Shown here: positions 11,301-22,080 of the stretch, in pieces
Layout of the letters: the number at the start of each line of letters is the position of its first letter
How positions within the stretch are numbered: position 1 is the first letter of the stretch
NCBI GenBank assembly: GCA_017163975.1
Contig: JAFFSR010000136.1
Coordinates: 10,165,501-10,229,500 of the forward strand
Origin: Anastatus disparis
Lineage: Eukaryota > Arthropoda > Insecta > Hymenoptera > Eupelmidae
Length of the DNA stretch: 64,000 nt
Direction: 5' to 3'
The notes under the pieces: generated by a model
What the model saw: the letters and a program-made list of their open reading frames with translations, nothing else
What the model was told of the DNA's origin: nothing
Database searches by the model: none
Made by a program: the position numbers and the translations under genes

Positions 11301-13358
11301 AGGTATCTGTCGCACTGTTACAAAAAATATTTTCATTATATTTTATTGGTATAGAGATATGTTGAAAATCTTTTTATGAAATGTTATATGGAATATTATT
11401 ATTAAATTGTTTTATCAATTTAAATGTACAACATATTTCTTTTTATTAATTTCTTAAAAAATTGAAAATTATGAAATTAATATGCAACAAAAGTACATCT
11501 TTGAATTTAACTTTGATTTCCTCTTAATTGATACTTTTCATGTTTATGGTACAATATTTTTTTTAAATGTTAAATTTACATTTCTGTAAAAATAATTGAT
11601 AGCCAGAAGGTATCTACTAAAAATTCTTAATTTTCATTAAATTTTCATTTTTAACGAAAGTGCTTGTTATATAATTAACTTATTATTAACAATGTAACTC
11701 GTATACTTTATTACAATATTATTAACGATGTTACTTATATACTTTATTGTCTCTAATTTATTTCGTTCCCTCCTCAAATTTAACAAGGTAAAATATCTCA
11801 CTTTCATCTCACGTTCCACGTTAATAAACTAGTCATTATAATTGATCCAGGTTTAAAGTATTCATTTAGATTTTTTGGTTAGAAAAACAATTTTAATTAT
11901 ACAAATTTATGTAATAATTAAAAAACATTCCAGAACATCAAAAAGATGTCTTTATCATACACAGAATCAAACATTACTTTGGTTTGATTATCAATGCAAT
12001 CCTTTACAGTGAAATCTATAACTTTCATCAAGCATATTTCAATTAATTATATTTGCATAACTTTCTTCGTGCTTACCTTGTTTGTACAATGCTGATTCAT
12101 TTATTTAAATAAATTAATTATTATTTATAGTTTCAACCACTTTTAATTACAAAATACGTGCTAAATTGCAATGTTTTCTTAATTTTGAAAAAAACGCGAA
12201 AAACAATGAATTGACTGCAGTTAAATATTTAAGTTTCACTTTCCATCAGACAACGAGACGAAAAAAAAATAGGTTAAACTAATTAAAAGAAAACAAAATT
12301 ATTCGTTTTAAATTCGAGAAAGGCGCAAATTTTTCAGACTAGAACGAAACAATAATTAACAATAAAAGTGAAACTTTAATGCATGCGCATAAAAGTGATT
12401 GCAAAAAGACAAACTGACGTAACGAATTTGAGTTTCACGAACACGCATTCTCATCTCATAAATGTTCTTTGTTAAAAAATGAAAAAAAATAATAATAATA
12501 ATCATAAAATTAGAAATTTATATTTTACAGCAAGAAATTCTTTAAGAAAATTTATACGCGACACGAATTGACAAATGCGAACAATTAGAAAATCAAATTA
12601 ATTTAAATAATTTAAACATCATCTACTTTTATTATGCAATGATGCAAAAGCATTTATTTTGCAAGTATTATTACAAATTTTTCATAAGTAAAATACAAGA
12701 TGAAATTCTTTATTCATATTTTTTTATATAAATATTTAATGAAAAATAATAAAATGTAAATTAATTATCTTTTTTGTATTTAATACAATTGATAGTAATT
12801 AAAAAATTAAACGATCAAACGTTATCAATAAAAAATTGAATGTAAAGTTTTAACATACAATGATGTGCTTTATCTTATCTGTTATCTTTATTTAAATATA
12901 AGATAATTTACGGTGATTAAAAAATGTATACAAATTTGACAAGGGTCTTGACTTCATCATGTTACCGTAAAAAATTGAATCTTTCAAAATTAAAATTATT
13001 GTTTTTTTTATTCTTATCATGAGTCTATAGATCTAAGTAAAAATAAATAAAATAAAATTAGAAATGACCGAAAACAATTTTTTCGTATTAAATTAGGAAA
13101 TAATTTAATAAAATGAACGAAGTAATTGAAAATATTTATACTAACCAAATAATTGTCTTTCTCGCAGACATGATTGTTTGGAGCGGATTGTAGAGGTGGC
13201 ACACAATGCGGACCCTCCTTATAACCGCGAGGAGGACCCTGAATTCTACCTTCGCAAACAAGGACTCCCAGGGCTCGTACCACACTGAGCACACTACCGC
13301 GACTGCCAAACCCATTAGGGCTTACCTGCCCGCCTGATCCGGCGCCTAGACAGTGCAT
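2152..13358 (-). CDS. atos: Atossa (FAM214/ATOS family transcriptional regulator), seven coding exons, 1,320 codons
   Basis: Joined minus-strand CDS: 13358-13146, 11314-11100, 8316-8088, 6333-3719, 3314-2993, 2607-2408, 2320-2152. Every junction has GT-AG ends and compatible phase. Seen: an N-terminal conserved region (residues 1-250, e.g. VLVCEGRI, AVRSRLHFSQ, EHTFPLAG), a long low-complexity middle (about 250-1050), FHSRTGLPLTSSPAPLRRGS (1055-1074), the DUF4210-type block LLGSFEES...GFTAEIGASGTFCPKH (1139-1175), and a C-terminal block GYQVPRMGTIQVTLLNPLG / MFVVLYDLSDMPA / HLRFMSGKSGRIYLH ending PTNPKFSPRC. These match what I know of vertebrate ATOSA and Drosophila Atossa. Known: Drosophila Atossa is a nuclear regulator that raises expression of metabolic enzymes and the helicase Porthos in invading macrophages. 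Basic clusters (RKRRRS near 408, KKKSRSKR near 988) could be nuclear localisation signals. The start is the first ATG after the exon-1 acceptor; no Kozak context is strong. An additional upstream coding exon cannot be excluded. Confidence 0.93.
2408..2607 (-). CDS. atos: atossa coding exon 6, start of C-terminal conserved domain (residues 1199-1265)
   Basis: The exon is too short to appear as an ATG-initiated ORF. Acceptor AAATTTTTTAG|GCC and donor CATCTTAG|GTAAAT. It reads AHINLGKKGYQVPRMGTIQV, then TLLNPLGTVVKMFVVLYDLS, DMPARSHTFLRQRTL and RYLIHLR. The vertebrate equivalents are GKRGYRVPPSGTIQVTLFNP, KTVVKMFVVIYDLRDMPA and HQTFLRQRT. Phase 0 in, phase 2 out. Confidence 0.96.
2608..2992 (-). 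other. atos: atossa intron 5-6
   Basis: AT-rich 385-bp intron between GT (2992-2991) and AG (2609-2608). Nothing else is seen in it. Confidence 0.85.
2993..3314 (-). CDS. atos: atossa coding exon 5, DUF4210-type block (residues 1092-1198)
   Basis: Acceptor TTTTCACAG|T and donor TATCTT|GTAAGT. The split codon AG|T gives SSKRS-ALFELNTPPSPG. The exon contains LLGSFEESALNGRLEPVSTV and GFTAEIGASGTFCPKHRKLP, near-identical to the family core (LLGNFEES...GFTAEVGASGAFCP.H..LPV). This is the single strongest family diagnostic in the window. Confidence 0.96.
3315..3718 (-). other. atos: atossa intron 4-5
   Basis: AT-rich 404-bp intron with GTATTA donor and TTTTCACAG acceptor. Nothing else is seen in it. 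Confidence 0.85.
3719..6333 (-). CDS. atos: atossa coding exon 4, large disordered middle exon (residues 220-1091)
   Basis: Acceptor GTTTATAG|GTA and donor AAACGAAG|GTATTA. The exon starts VTVWALPRMEDIPRLQCPLH, continuing the exon 3 domain (vertebrate VSVQSLPRQSNYPVLTCSIH). The next 800 residues are mostly low complexity: Thr runs near 270, His and Gln runs, a Gln run near 747, and an acidic Glu/Asp/Lys stretch near 895-925. Two short hydrophobic motifs, SSILDWISRMPG (about 646) and KADVLLGAILRSS (about 777), resemble nine-residue transactivation motifs. The second is like vertebrate NPLIGSLLQER. The exon ends with the conserved FHSRTGLPLTSSPAPL ... FDFDSSL block. A dense Ser/Thr/Asn composition suggests intrinsic disorder. 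Confidence 0.95.
6334..8087 (-). other. atos: atossa intron 3-4, carrying a MITE
   Basis: About 1.75 kb of AT-rich intron with donor GTATAA and acceptor GTTTATAG. It contains the TA-flanked CCCTGGTAG-ended element at 7112-7500. Otherwise nothing is recognisable. Confidence 0.8.
7112..7500. mobile_element. MITE with CCCTGGTAGAAAT-type terminal inverted repeats, copy 1
   Basis: The left end, CCCTGGTAGAAATTAATTT at 7113, faces a right end whose complement reads CCCTGGTAAAAATATAAATT (ending 7499). TA dinucleotides flank both sides (7110-7111 and 7501-7502). The length is about 389 bp, non-coding and AT-rich. TA flanks and short TIRs suggest mobilisation by a Tc1/mariner-superfamily transposase. 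The same end sequence recurs at 47032-47192. Confidence 0.65.
8088..8316 (-). CDS. atos: atossa coding exon 3 (residues 143-219)
   Basis: The acceptor is CTGAACGTAG|A, with a weak pyrimidine tract. An in-frame TGA just upstream forces the exon to start after it. The donor is GTTGAG|GTATAA. The split codon AA|A gives Lys, so the join reads VPSK-SPETMNSQGLYQAVRS. The segment AVRSRLHFSQVAAWWS ... EEPVEHTFPLAGLG aligns with vertebrate AVRSFVFFSQLSAWLS ... TPIEHVFPVPNV. This is the best-conserved N-terminal block of the family. Confidence 0.9.
8317..11099 (-). other. atos: atossa intron 2-3, carrying a mariner remnant
   Basis: About 2.8 kb of intron, AT-rich apart from the decayed transposase region near 9.06-9.82 kb. 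The part at 9,900-11,000 is featureless. Confidence 0.8.
9517..9821 (+). pseudogene. Degenerate mariner-family transposase, C-terminal part
   Basis: One plus-strand frame reads DLWQNNS-stop-LLHHDRALA, continues through KNNIIIMPQSPYLSDLAPA, and ends YFEEDLIVIEE-stop. This is the mariner catalytic C-terminus (LHHDNAPAH ... MPQPPYSPDLAPCDFFLFPK ... YFEGDNIVIDE). At least three internal stops are present. In the CDFF motif the cysteine is replaced and a frame slip follows. The first of the two aspartates (HHD) and the later SDLAP aspartate are visible, so DD34D spacing is likely. The element is dead. A possible N-terminal remnant at about 9060-9300 is too eroded to confirm, and no clear TIRs were found. 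It lies antisense to atossa within its intron. Confidence 0.85.
11100..11314 (-). CDS. atos: atossa coding exon 2 (residues 72-143)
   Basis: Acceptor TTTTTTGTAACAG|TGC and donor AGCAA|GTAAGT give phase 0 in and phase 2 out. It encodes CDRYLVLVREITERVAIGSY...CVEVVLCSDCPCG...SEMLLEYWCIGIVPSK. This matches the vertebrate segment LPIMVEMMLLPDCC...ALLLERWILEPVP. It fills exactly the gap between exon 1 and exon 3 homology, and its phases join both neighbours. The opposite-strand ORFs here are shadows. Confidence 0.87.
11315..13145 (-). other. atos: atossa intron 1-2 (coding-exon numbering)
   Basis: About 1.8 kb, very AT-rich, with donor GTTAGT and acceptor TTTTTTGTAACAG. I see no repeat, gene or conserved block. 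At 12071 the minus strand has a donor-like CAAG|GTAAGC without a usable acceptor. Confidence 0.75.
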
Positions 13359-13360
13359 TC
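13146..13360 (-). CDS. atos: atossa first coding exon (residues 1-71)
   Basis: Acceptor TTGTTATTTTTAG|GA at 13362-13361, then ATG at 13358-13356. The donor is TTG|GTTAGT after 13146, phase 0. Its second half (VRALGVLVCEGRIQGPP, then HCVPPLQS and a trailing Cys) aligns with the vertebrate N-terminus (SLALLITEGR...CPPAQS). The exon begins two bases before the ATG, so the 5' UTR continues in exon(s) upstream. A near-consensus internal donor, GGGCAG|GTAAGC at 13326|13325, lies 11 codons into the ORF. Base composition is much more GC-rich than the flanks. Confidence 0.88.
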
Positions 13361-14720
13361 CTAAAAATAACAAACAAACAAAGAAAATATTAAATAAGGC
13401 TTAGAATTTTTTTAATTATAGAAAATTATAATTTCAAAAAATGTTATTTTATGTATATTGCAAAAAACTTATAAGAAGAAAGGTGGAAATATTATTAAAT
13501 TTTAATTATAAGAATATTAAAAATTTTTATCAATTGTTATAAAAATAAAGCTCAATTAAGTGATCCCACTAGGAAATTATTGAGTACCCAACTAAAATTT
13601 AATTATAAATTAATACATAAACCAGACGGTTCTAGAATTTTATAATTGGCAATCCTTCACCACTCACGCTTAGGTTTGACTTAAATAGTTTAAATTTTCA
13701 TCTTAGAAATCACAAAAAAAAAATGAAATCTGAAATTTCTGACAGCGAAATTTCACGATGAATATTTTTCTTCATTTGAAAGTTTGAAGTAGGTTATATT
13801 TAGTTTGAATCATTAATTATAATATTTCTAGAACGCGGAATGATAAATGAATTTTTCTCTTACAATAATGAAATTAATCTTTAGAGAATTTTAAAACTAG
13901 TGTGTTAATATTTTTCAATACATCAAACAAATATTTTTAGTTAGTCATTTATTAATTACAAAAGTTATTAAAATATTATCTATTTTTTGTGAAAAAATTT
14001 ACCCGTACCTAATTCATTCTAAAATAACTTTAGCTATTTTAAATACACAACCCATTAGTTATTTAAAATTTTTTTCTTGTATATTATGTGTCAAAAAATC
14101 AGAATTATAAAAATATCATTTCTATGTAATTAAGTTTTACATTATTTACTACAATATTAAATTTTTATTTCATATATTATACACATCCGCACTAAAACTA
14201 CACATTTGTGTGGGTATATATATGTTCTTTCATATATTCAAGAACATGAGCACTTAATAAAGAAACTGGAAAATTTATAACATTTCAGTAAATATCGTTC
14301 CGTTACACGTCAAGTTTACTAATTATTTGTAAAAAATAAATAAATTTCTTTACTTAAAAATTTATCATACAACAAATGAAAATGAATTGTAGAAAAAAGC
14401 TCGGTTTTCACAGAGCTTTATTTAAATTTTATTTCACAAAGATTGATAAATAATAGCTTTTAATTAATTAATAGCTTTTATTCTATTGAATAAAATATTC
14501 GAGTTTTACTTTAGCCAATAAATCAAACGGAAACGCCACTTTTAATGCAACTAGTTGCGCTAATATCAGCTTGACTACTAAATTTATCATATTTAATTTC
14601 TTTTGTTATCCTTTTTTATACATAAACTAAATATAAACATTGAATTAAAACGTGACAACTTAACAAGTTTTAGCAGCTGTCACTTAAAAAATACAAAATT
14701 TATATTAAAACATTATTCAA
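13361..14720. other. AT-rich intronic stretch
   Basis: No gene, repeat family or motif cluster seen; mostly A/T runs. Confidence 0.6.
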
Positions 14721-15300
14721 GAAAATTTTCGCTTAATGTTTTTATATAAAGCACACTTGCGCACACTAATGGCGAAATCCCGTCTTATACTTTGACAAAT
14801 CTCTGACGTTAAATTTTCCTAATTATCAACGCACACACACGCAAACACACATAATCTTATGAAGCTTTTACCTCTTATGTAGATATACACATGTACATTA
14901 GGCATTTAAAATTTTTGGCCCGTACGTTATAACATTGGCTAAGAATCAATGTTCCTTAACGTGCGCAAGTAATTTCTTCTAAGTCCAAGGTCATACGTAT
15001 ACACTGAAGATACGAAACTAAACTGAATACGACATACGGGAATTGTTCTGTCAGCTTTTATTTTTCCTTTCATCCAAGGTCATAAGCCCTGAGTATTATA
15101 TAAATACATACATATGTTCTGTATATAGAATGCGAAGAGAGCAGTTAATTTAACATTTAGAGACGCACGTGCAGGACGCACGATTAAGTAGTTTTATGCA
15201 CACGCTTTTCTCGGACGTTTTCCTATTTCTGTAACCATTTTAACTTCTTTGTCGAAAATACATACTCACGGAGTATTATTAAGCGCCTTGTGCGCTATAG
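14721..15300. promoter_or_regulatory. Higher-GC island with CA-repeat and E-box
   Basis: Contains CACACACACGCAAACACAC near 14833 and GCACGTGC (CACGTG E-box) near 15167, plus several CG-containing words in otherwise AT-only DNA. The regulatory role is an inference from composition and motifs only. Confidence 0.25.
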
Positions 15301-16790
15301 AAAGTTTAAGAAATTTTTCATGACGTTGATTAAACATTGTTGGAAAATGAGATTAGAATAATTATTCAAAGTTTCTATTCTATTTTGGGTAAGGGTTTGT
15401 CTTTTTATGGTTATGTAAAATTAACAAAAGTTTTGAGGAATCGTGAAAGTTGATGTCTTTGTTAAGTAAATGATAATTGCTTCGGGTGCTTAATTTATTA
15501 ACAAAATCATTATTACAATATTAGTAGAGGTCAGTTTTTATCTGTAATTATTTTTAATTTCTAACACAGGAGCTTTAATTTTAAACGCGTACAAGAATTA
15601 TTGATTTGGAAAAATTTATAAAATATTTATTTGAAAGTAACGAAATATTTTTTGACTTTAATTAATTACTTCCTTTATGCAAAGTTAATTTTATTATAAC
15701 AATTTATTATGATCCAATAACTAGAAATGACAACGAAATGTGCATCACGTAGGTATTAATCAATTAATAAGTAGAATGGTCCACGGTGTGGTCAGACGGA
15801 TTTTTATTAGCCAATCAAACCTTGCTAATATTGTTTGCTAATAAATATTTATAAGTAAATTGGCTATTTCTAATTTTAAACATTTATTTTTTTAATACAC
15901 CAATGCACATTTATTTTTTTCGGTATTGGCATTCAAATTTTGTCTCATCAATATGAGAAATTATTTTCTTTTATTCATACTCAGTTTGTTTGAAACTGTT
16001 GAATTGTTATAAATATTTATAATTTTTTTGTGTATTTACGAATTATTCGGTTCACTGTTTAATTTTTTTTTTCAACTCTGAATAATGAAATGCATTTGTA
16101 AAACGTTCGTTGCAATCAAAATTTATAATTTTACGAATAAAATTTTTTAGATTGATTAAATTTAATATTGAATTTTAATAAAAATTTTTAATAATGATTA
16201 TATTTTAAGTTATATAATTTAAATTAAACCATCTAAAATTAATAGAATGATAAATTTAACTTTTCTATTTTCTTTTATTGATATATTAAGATAAATAGTA
16301 TCCGAAATAAAATAAAATATAAACTTTAGATTAAAGCTCGTTCTTGGTTTAACGAGCGTCGAATTTTTAAAAATACATATGTTTGCGTTTTTAAAAGCTC
16401 ACACGTCATCAAGTTAACGCACCGACAATATATGCAAATAATCCCACTGCACATCGTTCAATCCCTCCTACTTCAATGATCCGTTTCAAAAATAAAACTT
16501 TTGTTTGAAAATAAATAAAGCATCCTCGTTTATTGCTAAATTAAAAAAAAAAGCAACCAACCTTTGCTTTGTTCCTCTTTGCGTGATTCGTTCTTGGTTA
16601 TTTGAAAGCATTCGGCGACAATGCGAAACAATAAAAGTTTCGCAAACATTGAAAAGTTTCGTTAATTTAATCTCACGAATTAATTTATCAAGCGACAATT
16701 TAACTTGCATTTTTCCACGTCCTTATAATCACGAAGAAAATTTGAAAAAAAAAAGAAATGATTAAAAAAAAAGGGAAATAAATTAAAATC
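15301..16790. other. AT-rich intronic stretch
   Basis: No gene or repeat seen. Short ORFs on both strands here are lysine/asparagine/phenylalanine-rich shadows of AT composition. Confidence 0.6.
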
Positions 16791-17560
16791 AACTCAAGTA
16801 CACAATCGCATTATATAGTGGACGTTGGTTAATGCATATCTACTGTACATCCGTCTGTTATGTCGAGTCGTTCGCGTATATATCTATATACATAGACGTC
16901 AGGTCATCGACACTTAACTTTGCGCCGATTGTTTACAAAACAGCGAATAATACGCATGAAAATGTAAAGAAAAGAGCAGCGCACACACACCAGCCGCGTA
17001 CATTGTTAGTAATAGCACGGAAAAACTTTATTTACATAGATATACATACGATTATAAAAAAAAAAATGAAAAAAAGGCACTTAATATATTGTTGATAGAG
17101 AGAGATTAATACAAAAGGACTTTTATGCTGTTGCTGGTACGAATTTTGAATAAAGAATGTAAGCTTTGAGAGCTCGGAGGCATGCTTATATACCAGAAAA
17201 AGAAAAAAAGAAGAAGAATAAACGTTAAAGGGTGAGAGATAGAGAAGGAAGGAAAGAGATAAAGAATATTTCTCTCTTTTAGCGACATGCGCAGCAGAGA
17301 AAGCTTTTTAACCCCTTACGCGTTATATACACACCAAAGCATTAGATTTCGTGCACACACCATAAGAAGGGAAAAGCGAGAGAGAGAGAGAGATAGAGAC
17401 CTGTGGCGGATGTGTATTGTGGGTGCTTCGGAATCGAGAAAACAAGACAAAGGAAAACTGTGTGTCTATATACATACAAGAATCGAGAGATAGAAGCTAA
17501 GTGAAGGGAAAGAGAGAGAGAAAGAGAGAATTGAAATTTCAAGTAGTTGAATTCGTAAAC
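16791..17560. promoter_or_regulatory. GAGA/CG-containing island
   Basis: Holds GACGTCAGGTCATCGACAC (CRE-like TGACGTC complement) near 16895, CACACACACCAGCCGCG near 16982, and GAGA runs near 17380-17398 and 17510-17530. It resembles the other islands in this intron. GAGA tracts are binding sites for GAGA-factor-type proteins in insects; function here is inferred. Confidence 0.3.
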
Positions 17561-18460
17561 TTCATACGAGATGAGAAAATTTTGCTGATGGAAATTGCCA
17601 AAAATAAGATGCTACTATTGATATACGATTTAGATATGGAATTCTAGATTGAAATTTTCAATATAATTTACGGTTGTTTCGTAACGAAATTTTGCCAAAA
17701 AGCGGAAAGATTTTTGATAAAACTATTTAAGGTTAAATTTATCATATTTTCAAAAATATTTCGTAGAGACATTTTAAGTTTAAAACAATAAATACACTGT
17801 GCGTGTTAACTGTAAAATTGATTTTACAGTTTTGCAAAAAAATTTTTTTCGTTATAAAAGTAGTCTAGGGTATATTAAGAATTTTTTAAGCATGCTTTTT
17901 TGCTAAGAAATAGTTGTACAAAACTTTTAAGAAGATAACTAAAATGTAGAATGTAAACTTTGGTAAAACTTTAGTCGAACATTTGTTATTCTAGGAAACA
18001 ATTAGTAATAGTTGAATAACTTAAAGGAACTTTACTAAGCAGCTTTCTCTTGATTTGCAAAAAAAAATGAAAAAAAAAAGGAAATAACAACGAATTTCTA
18101 AACTGTTATTTTGCTATCGGTACACCATTAACAAAGTTTCTAATAGTATCAGAAGTTTGAATCTGTAAAACCATTTGTTTAACAATAGTTTTGATTGTAT
18201 TCTCGTGTAATACAAAAACAAGAAATTAATTAAATCCTTTTCAAAAGGTATCAAATGTCGGTATAAAATCTTGGTTTTATCGGAAAAGTTTCTATTAACT
18301 TTTCTCTAAAGTATAAAATGTATTTCAAAAATCAAATAAAAATATCCATAACATAAAAATTGTATATTAACATACGCTCATCAAAATGAAATTATTTAAA
18401 TTAGTTTTTGTTCTATAGAAAAAAAAATCGTTGTACAAAAAAAAATCACGCTAGCGTAAA
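17561..18460. other. AT-rich intronic stretch
   Basis: Nothing recognisable. Confidence 0.55.
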
Positions 18461-18960
18461 AAATCGCGTAAAAGCTGAAGCTGTGTAGGGAGAAAGAGAG
18501 GAAAAAAGGAGGTAAAAAATAAAAAAAGGGGGAGGAAGTTAAAGGTATACACACAGCCTCAGCAAAAACGGATACACGCCGATAGTACAGAGGGTTAAAG
18601 TACGAAGGAAAGTACGTTAGCCCCGCGGATCAAAGTCCCCGATATATACATACATAAACGAATAGAGAAAGAGAGATAAAAAGAAGGGGGATGTTAAATT
18701 TGCGATGCTTGAAGCAAGTAACAGTGTAGAGTATTAAAAGCGGGTGGAATGTCCAATCCAGACAACGACGACGACGACCAACGCGTATATATACACAAAC
18801 GTTTTACTTATTATAGCTTATATATCCCCTTGTGTCTTTGTATAGTAATAGTAAGTTTTCTGATATTTCCTGGCATCGCAAAAGAGAGAGCCAAAAGCCA
18901 AAGATAATTTTTCATGCGCTTGCTTCCTTTGTTTTCAGTTGCGAAAAATAGTCAAGCACG
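18461..18960. promoter_or_regulatory. Higher-GC island with (ACG)n run
   Basis: Includes GTTAGCCCCGCGGATCAAAG near 18618, a (GAC)n run near 18765-18780, and TATATA tracts. The GC content is markedly above its flanks. Candidate regulatory element only. Confidence 0.25.
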
Positions 18961-20960
18961 CGCCAAGGATTTTTCAAAGCTTTCACTGCTTTTTTTGCCT
19001 CTCTTTCTTTTCCTTCCAAATATGTTTGGGACTGTTTTAACGTCAGCTTTTAGGATTTATCGCGATGTTTGGTAAAAAAGAAAAAACATTAATTAAAAGC
19101 TTTAACATCAATTTGCGACTTTTGGGTTTGAAATAAAAGAAAAGTAAAAAAGTCAATGTTTACTTATATATGTTTGGACTGTTTCCATTAAGAGATAAGC
19201 ACGGATATTGAAGTATTAATAAAGTACATTTTTTATTGCTTGAAAAAATGAAAATAATTTTCTTCCTCAATTATTTTATTAAGTATAAATTTTACTCTGA
19301 AATATATAATAAAATATTATAAAATTTAATAGAATCAAAATTTTCAACTTTGGCAAATATCGTAGGAAAACATTTAAAGAGGCCATTTGCTTTTACGACA
19401 TGGAAAATTTTACAACTGTTTTATACATAGACTGCTACTGTAGCATTAACATCGACTATTCAAAATTCCGCTAAGTCATAATATAAAAATATTTTTCTTT
19501 TTATATCAAATAAAAATAAAAAAGTACAAAAACATATAAAAATGTAACTTTTTTACATTAAAATATATGCATCTCGTAAACTTGAGTCAGAAAGTTTTCT
19601 GTTCCACATTTTAAAATTAAATATCCATGTTTAAATTGTTTCCAAAAATTTTTCACTAGCATAATGAAAATTTTCCAAGATACTCCCGTGCCAAGTTTCA
19701 AATTTGGGTAAAGTTAGTGCTCTAGAGTTAATTTTGTCTTTTAAAAATTTTCCTTTTAATTTACTGTTTAATTTATACAGCTTTGAGAAATATGAATTTC
19801 AAAACTGGTAAAGTTATAATTCATGAGCAAAAATATCTTTGTAAAAATAGTATTCGAAATATTTTAAATCTTATTTCAATATTATTCTTTGTATTTCTTT
19901 TTCACGATGCGCTCACAACAAATGCGAATGATTCAAAGGTCATATTTTATTTAATTTCTTTCTAAAATACTTATCCACAAAATAAACTGAATAAAATTTT
20001 ATTTTCTTAAGGAAAGCCATAAGCCTTAAAATTCGCAAACTTATGTATGTTTATCTCCGAAAATTGTCTTAAAAATTATATTTTCGTACGCAAAAAGTAA
20101 AAACGTTGTCCTAGGTCAACGCTGTTAATTGAAATAAACGACAGGCGGTCCGTAATCGTCACACACAGACACACAACATTATCGTGAAATCTCTGTTGAA
20201 GGTTATACGCTTACTTATTTTTTTTTCTTTTATCGCGTTACATAAACAAGAGAGAACATAATACTGTATTATAAACACAAAAAAAAAATAGCTATTTATT
20301 CGTAAGAATAAAAATAGAAATGTATAATCTTCGGATAAGCTGCGAGAATAATAATTTGGCTATTAATGTAATGGTTATTTGAGTGGAGATTATAAGAACT
20401 GAAAGATGGATTGGTTCGCGTTTGATACAAAATGTTTTTGGAAAATATTGATGTTTCAGATTATTTTTTTTCTCTGTCTTATCTGAAAAAAATATTTTGA
20501 CAAAGATACTGAAGTGATAATTTTAATCTAAATTAACAATAACATTTTTTTTTTTGGAATATTACCTTGAAAAAGTTCAAAAATGTTTTTACGACCATTA
20601 AAAATGTTAAACATTCCAATTGTCAACAAAAATTTTATTAAATTAATCACGCATTTCGTTAAATAAAAGAATAAAAGAACGTAGATATTGTTAAATTCAA
20701 AACACACATCTGGCTGTAGCTTTAAAAGCACAAATGAAAACAAAAATATACCTGCTCCGAAATAAAGTTTACTTACATAACACCAAGAAACACAAAGAAA
20801 TTTTTGGATAATCATACATATTAATTATACAAAGTCAAATCGGAACATAAAAGAATCCAGCATGATATGCAAAGAGAATTGCAAAAAATTAAGCATTTAT
20901 TTTGTCTATATAATCATCAGGGCTAAAGCGAAGAGCGTTTTCTTTTCAACTTGAGGACGC
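18961..20960. other. AT-rich intronic stretch
   Basis: No gene or repeat family seen. A short CACACAGACACACA tract lies near 20160. Confidence 0.55.
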
Positions 20961-22080
20961 AAGAATTATTTTTATCGTGCTCAATCGACGGCAACGAGTT
21001 GAGAAACAACTATACGAACCTAATGACCAAAGAAAAAAAAATAAAGTGAGAAAAAGGAAGGTAGAAGAGTAAAAGAGCAGAAAAATAAATTAAAAAAAAT
21101 GTATATACAGCCAGAGATTCAAGTCAAAGGGCTTATACCACAAAGCAACGAAGGTAGCAAGTTTGACTCTTTCTCTCTTTCTCTTTCTCTTCTCGTGTAA
21201 TCGCTAAAGGCATTTCTTTGGAATACAGGGGTATACCGAGAGAATGATGCTAAAGGAACAGCGAAGCCTATAATATCCTTGTGGGAGAGATGTATAAAAA
21301 ATAAGAGAATATAACAACAAAACTAAAAGAAGAAGAAGAAGAAGAAGCTAAAACTTCTTTTACGACTCTCTTTCTCCCTCTGTGTGTGTGTATGTGTGAG
21401 TTTCAAAAGGATAGAAAAAGAAAGAAAGACAAAGAGATAAATAGGGCAACCAAAAGCGAGGAGTGCTCTGTAGAACCGTGCCGAAACGAACAAACTGCAA
21501 AATGTACATATCTATGTGTGTGTGTACACAATACACACATGTAAGAAAAAGATAGCAAGTAAGACTTTTTTAAGAGAGTGTGTATATATACATTAGAGAA
21601 AGAATAAGAAGAAAGAGGGTATATATACAGGGTCAGCAACCGGCGAGGAGCAACAAACTGGCTGGGCGACGGACGATATATAGCCACCTCCTCCTACTTC
21701 TTCTTCTTCTTCTACTTCTCCTTCATTCTTTTTTTTCCCTCTTTCTCTTTTCTCCTTCGTACGTTCAGCTGTGCTTTTTCTATAGACGCGTCGTCTGGAG
21801 CGCCAACCTGTTCAGCCTGTATACCCCACGAAGACGACGACGTGTATATACGTACGACCTAAGACGACGATGTTGTTTATATCCCCCACCGAACGGTTAC
21901 AGAAAAAAAAAGTAGGATATAGAAAGAAGGGGCTCGTCATCATATGTGTATTGGACCCCTTTCGCATTTCATTTATATATATGTACAATGCGAAAAGCAA
22001 CAAAAACAAAGTTAACAATTTGCGCTGATAATTGTACAACTACAGCTGCCTGACGACAAGCCCAGGCAATCGTATACATA
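20961..22080. promoter_or_regulatory. Large compositionally distinct island (GAA/CTT tracts, CGACG words)
   Basis: Contains CTTTCTCT tracts near 21170, (GAA)n near 21330-21348, TG-repeats near 21380 and 21515, (CTT)n near 21700, and clusters of CGACG between 21790 and 21870. Translated ORFs here are simple-repeat artefacts. It is the longest island of this type in the window. Confidence 0.3.

Noticed and set aside
12060..12080. Minus-strand AAG|GTAAGC as a third ratchet point (similar at 22272 and 26728)
   Set aside because: These have donor consensus but AAG acceptor ends and purine-rich lead-ins, without a pyrimidine tract or a downstream second donor.
21580..21915. ORF of 111 codons in the CTT/GAA island
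   Set aside because: It is made of simple-repeat translation (poly-Leu, poly-Arg) and overlaps opposite-strand ORFs of the same kind.
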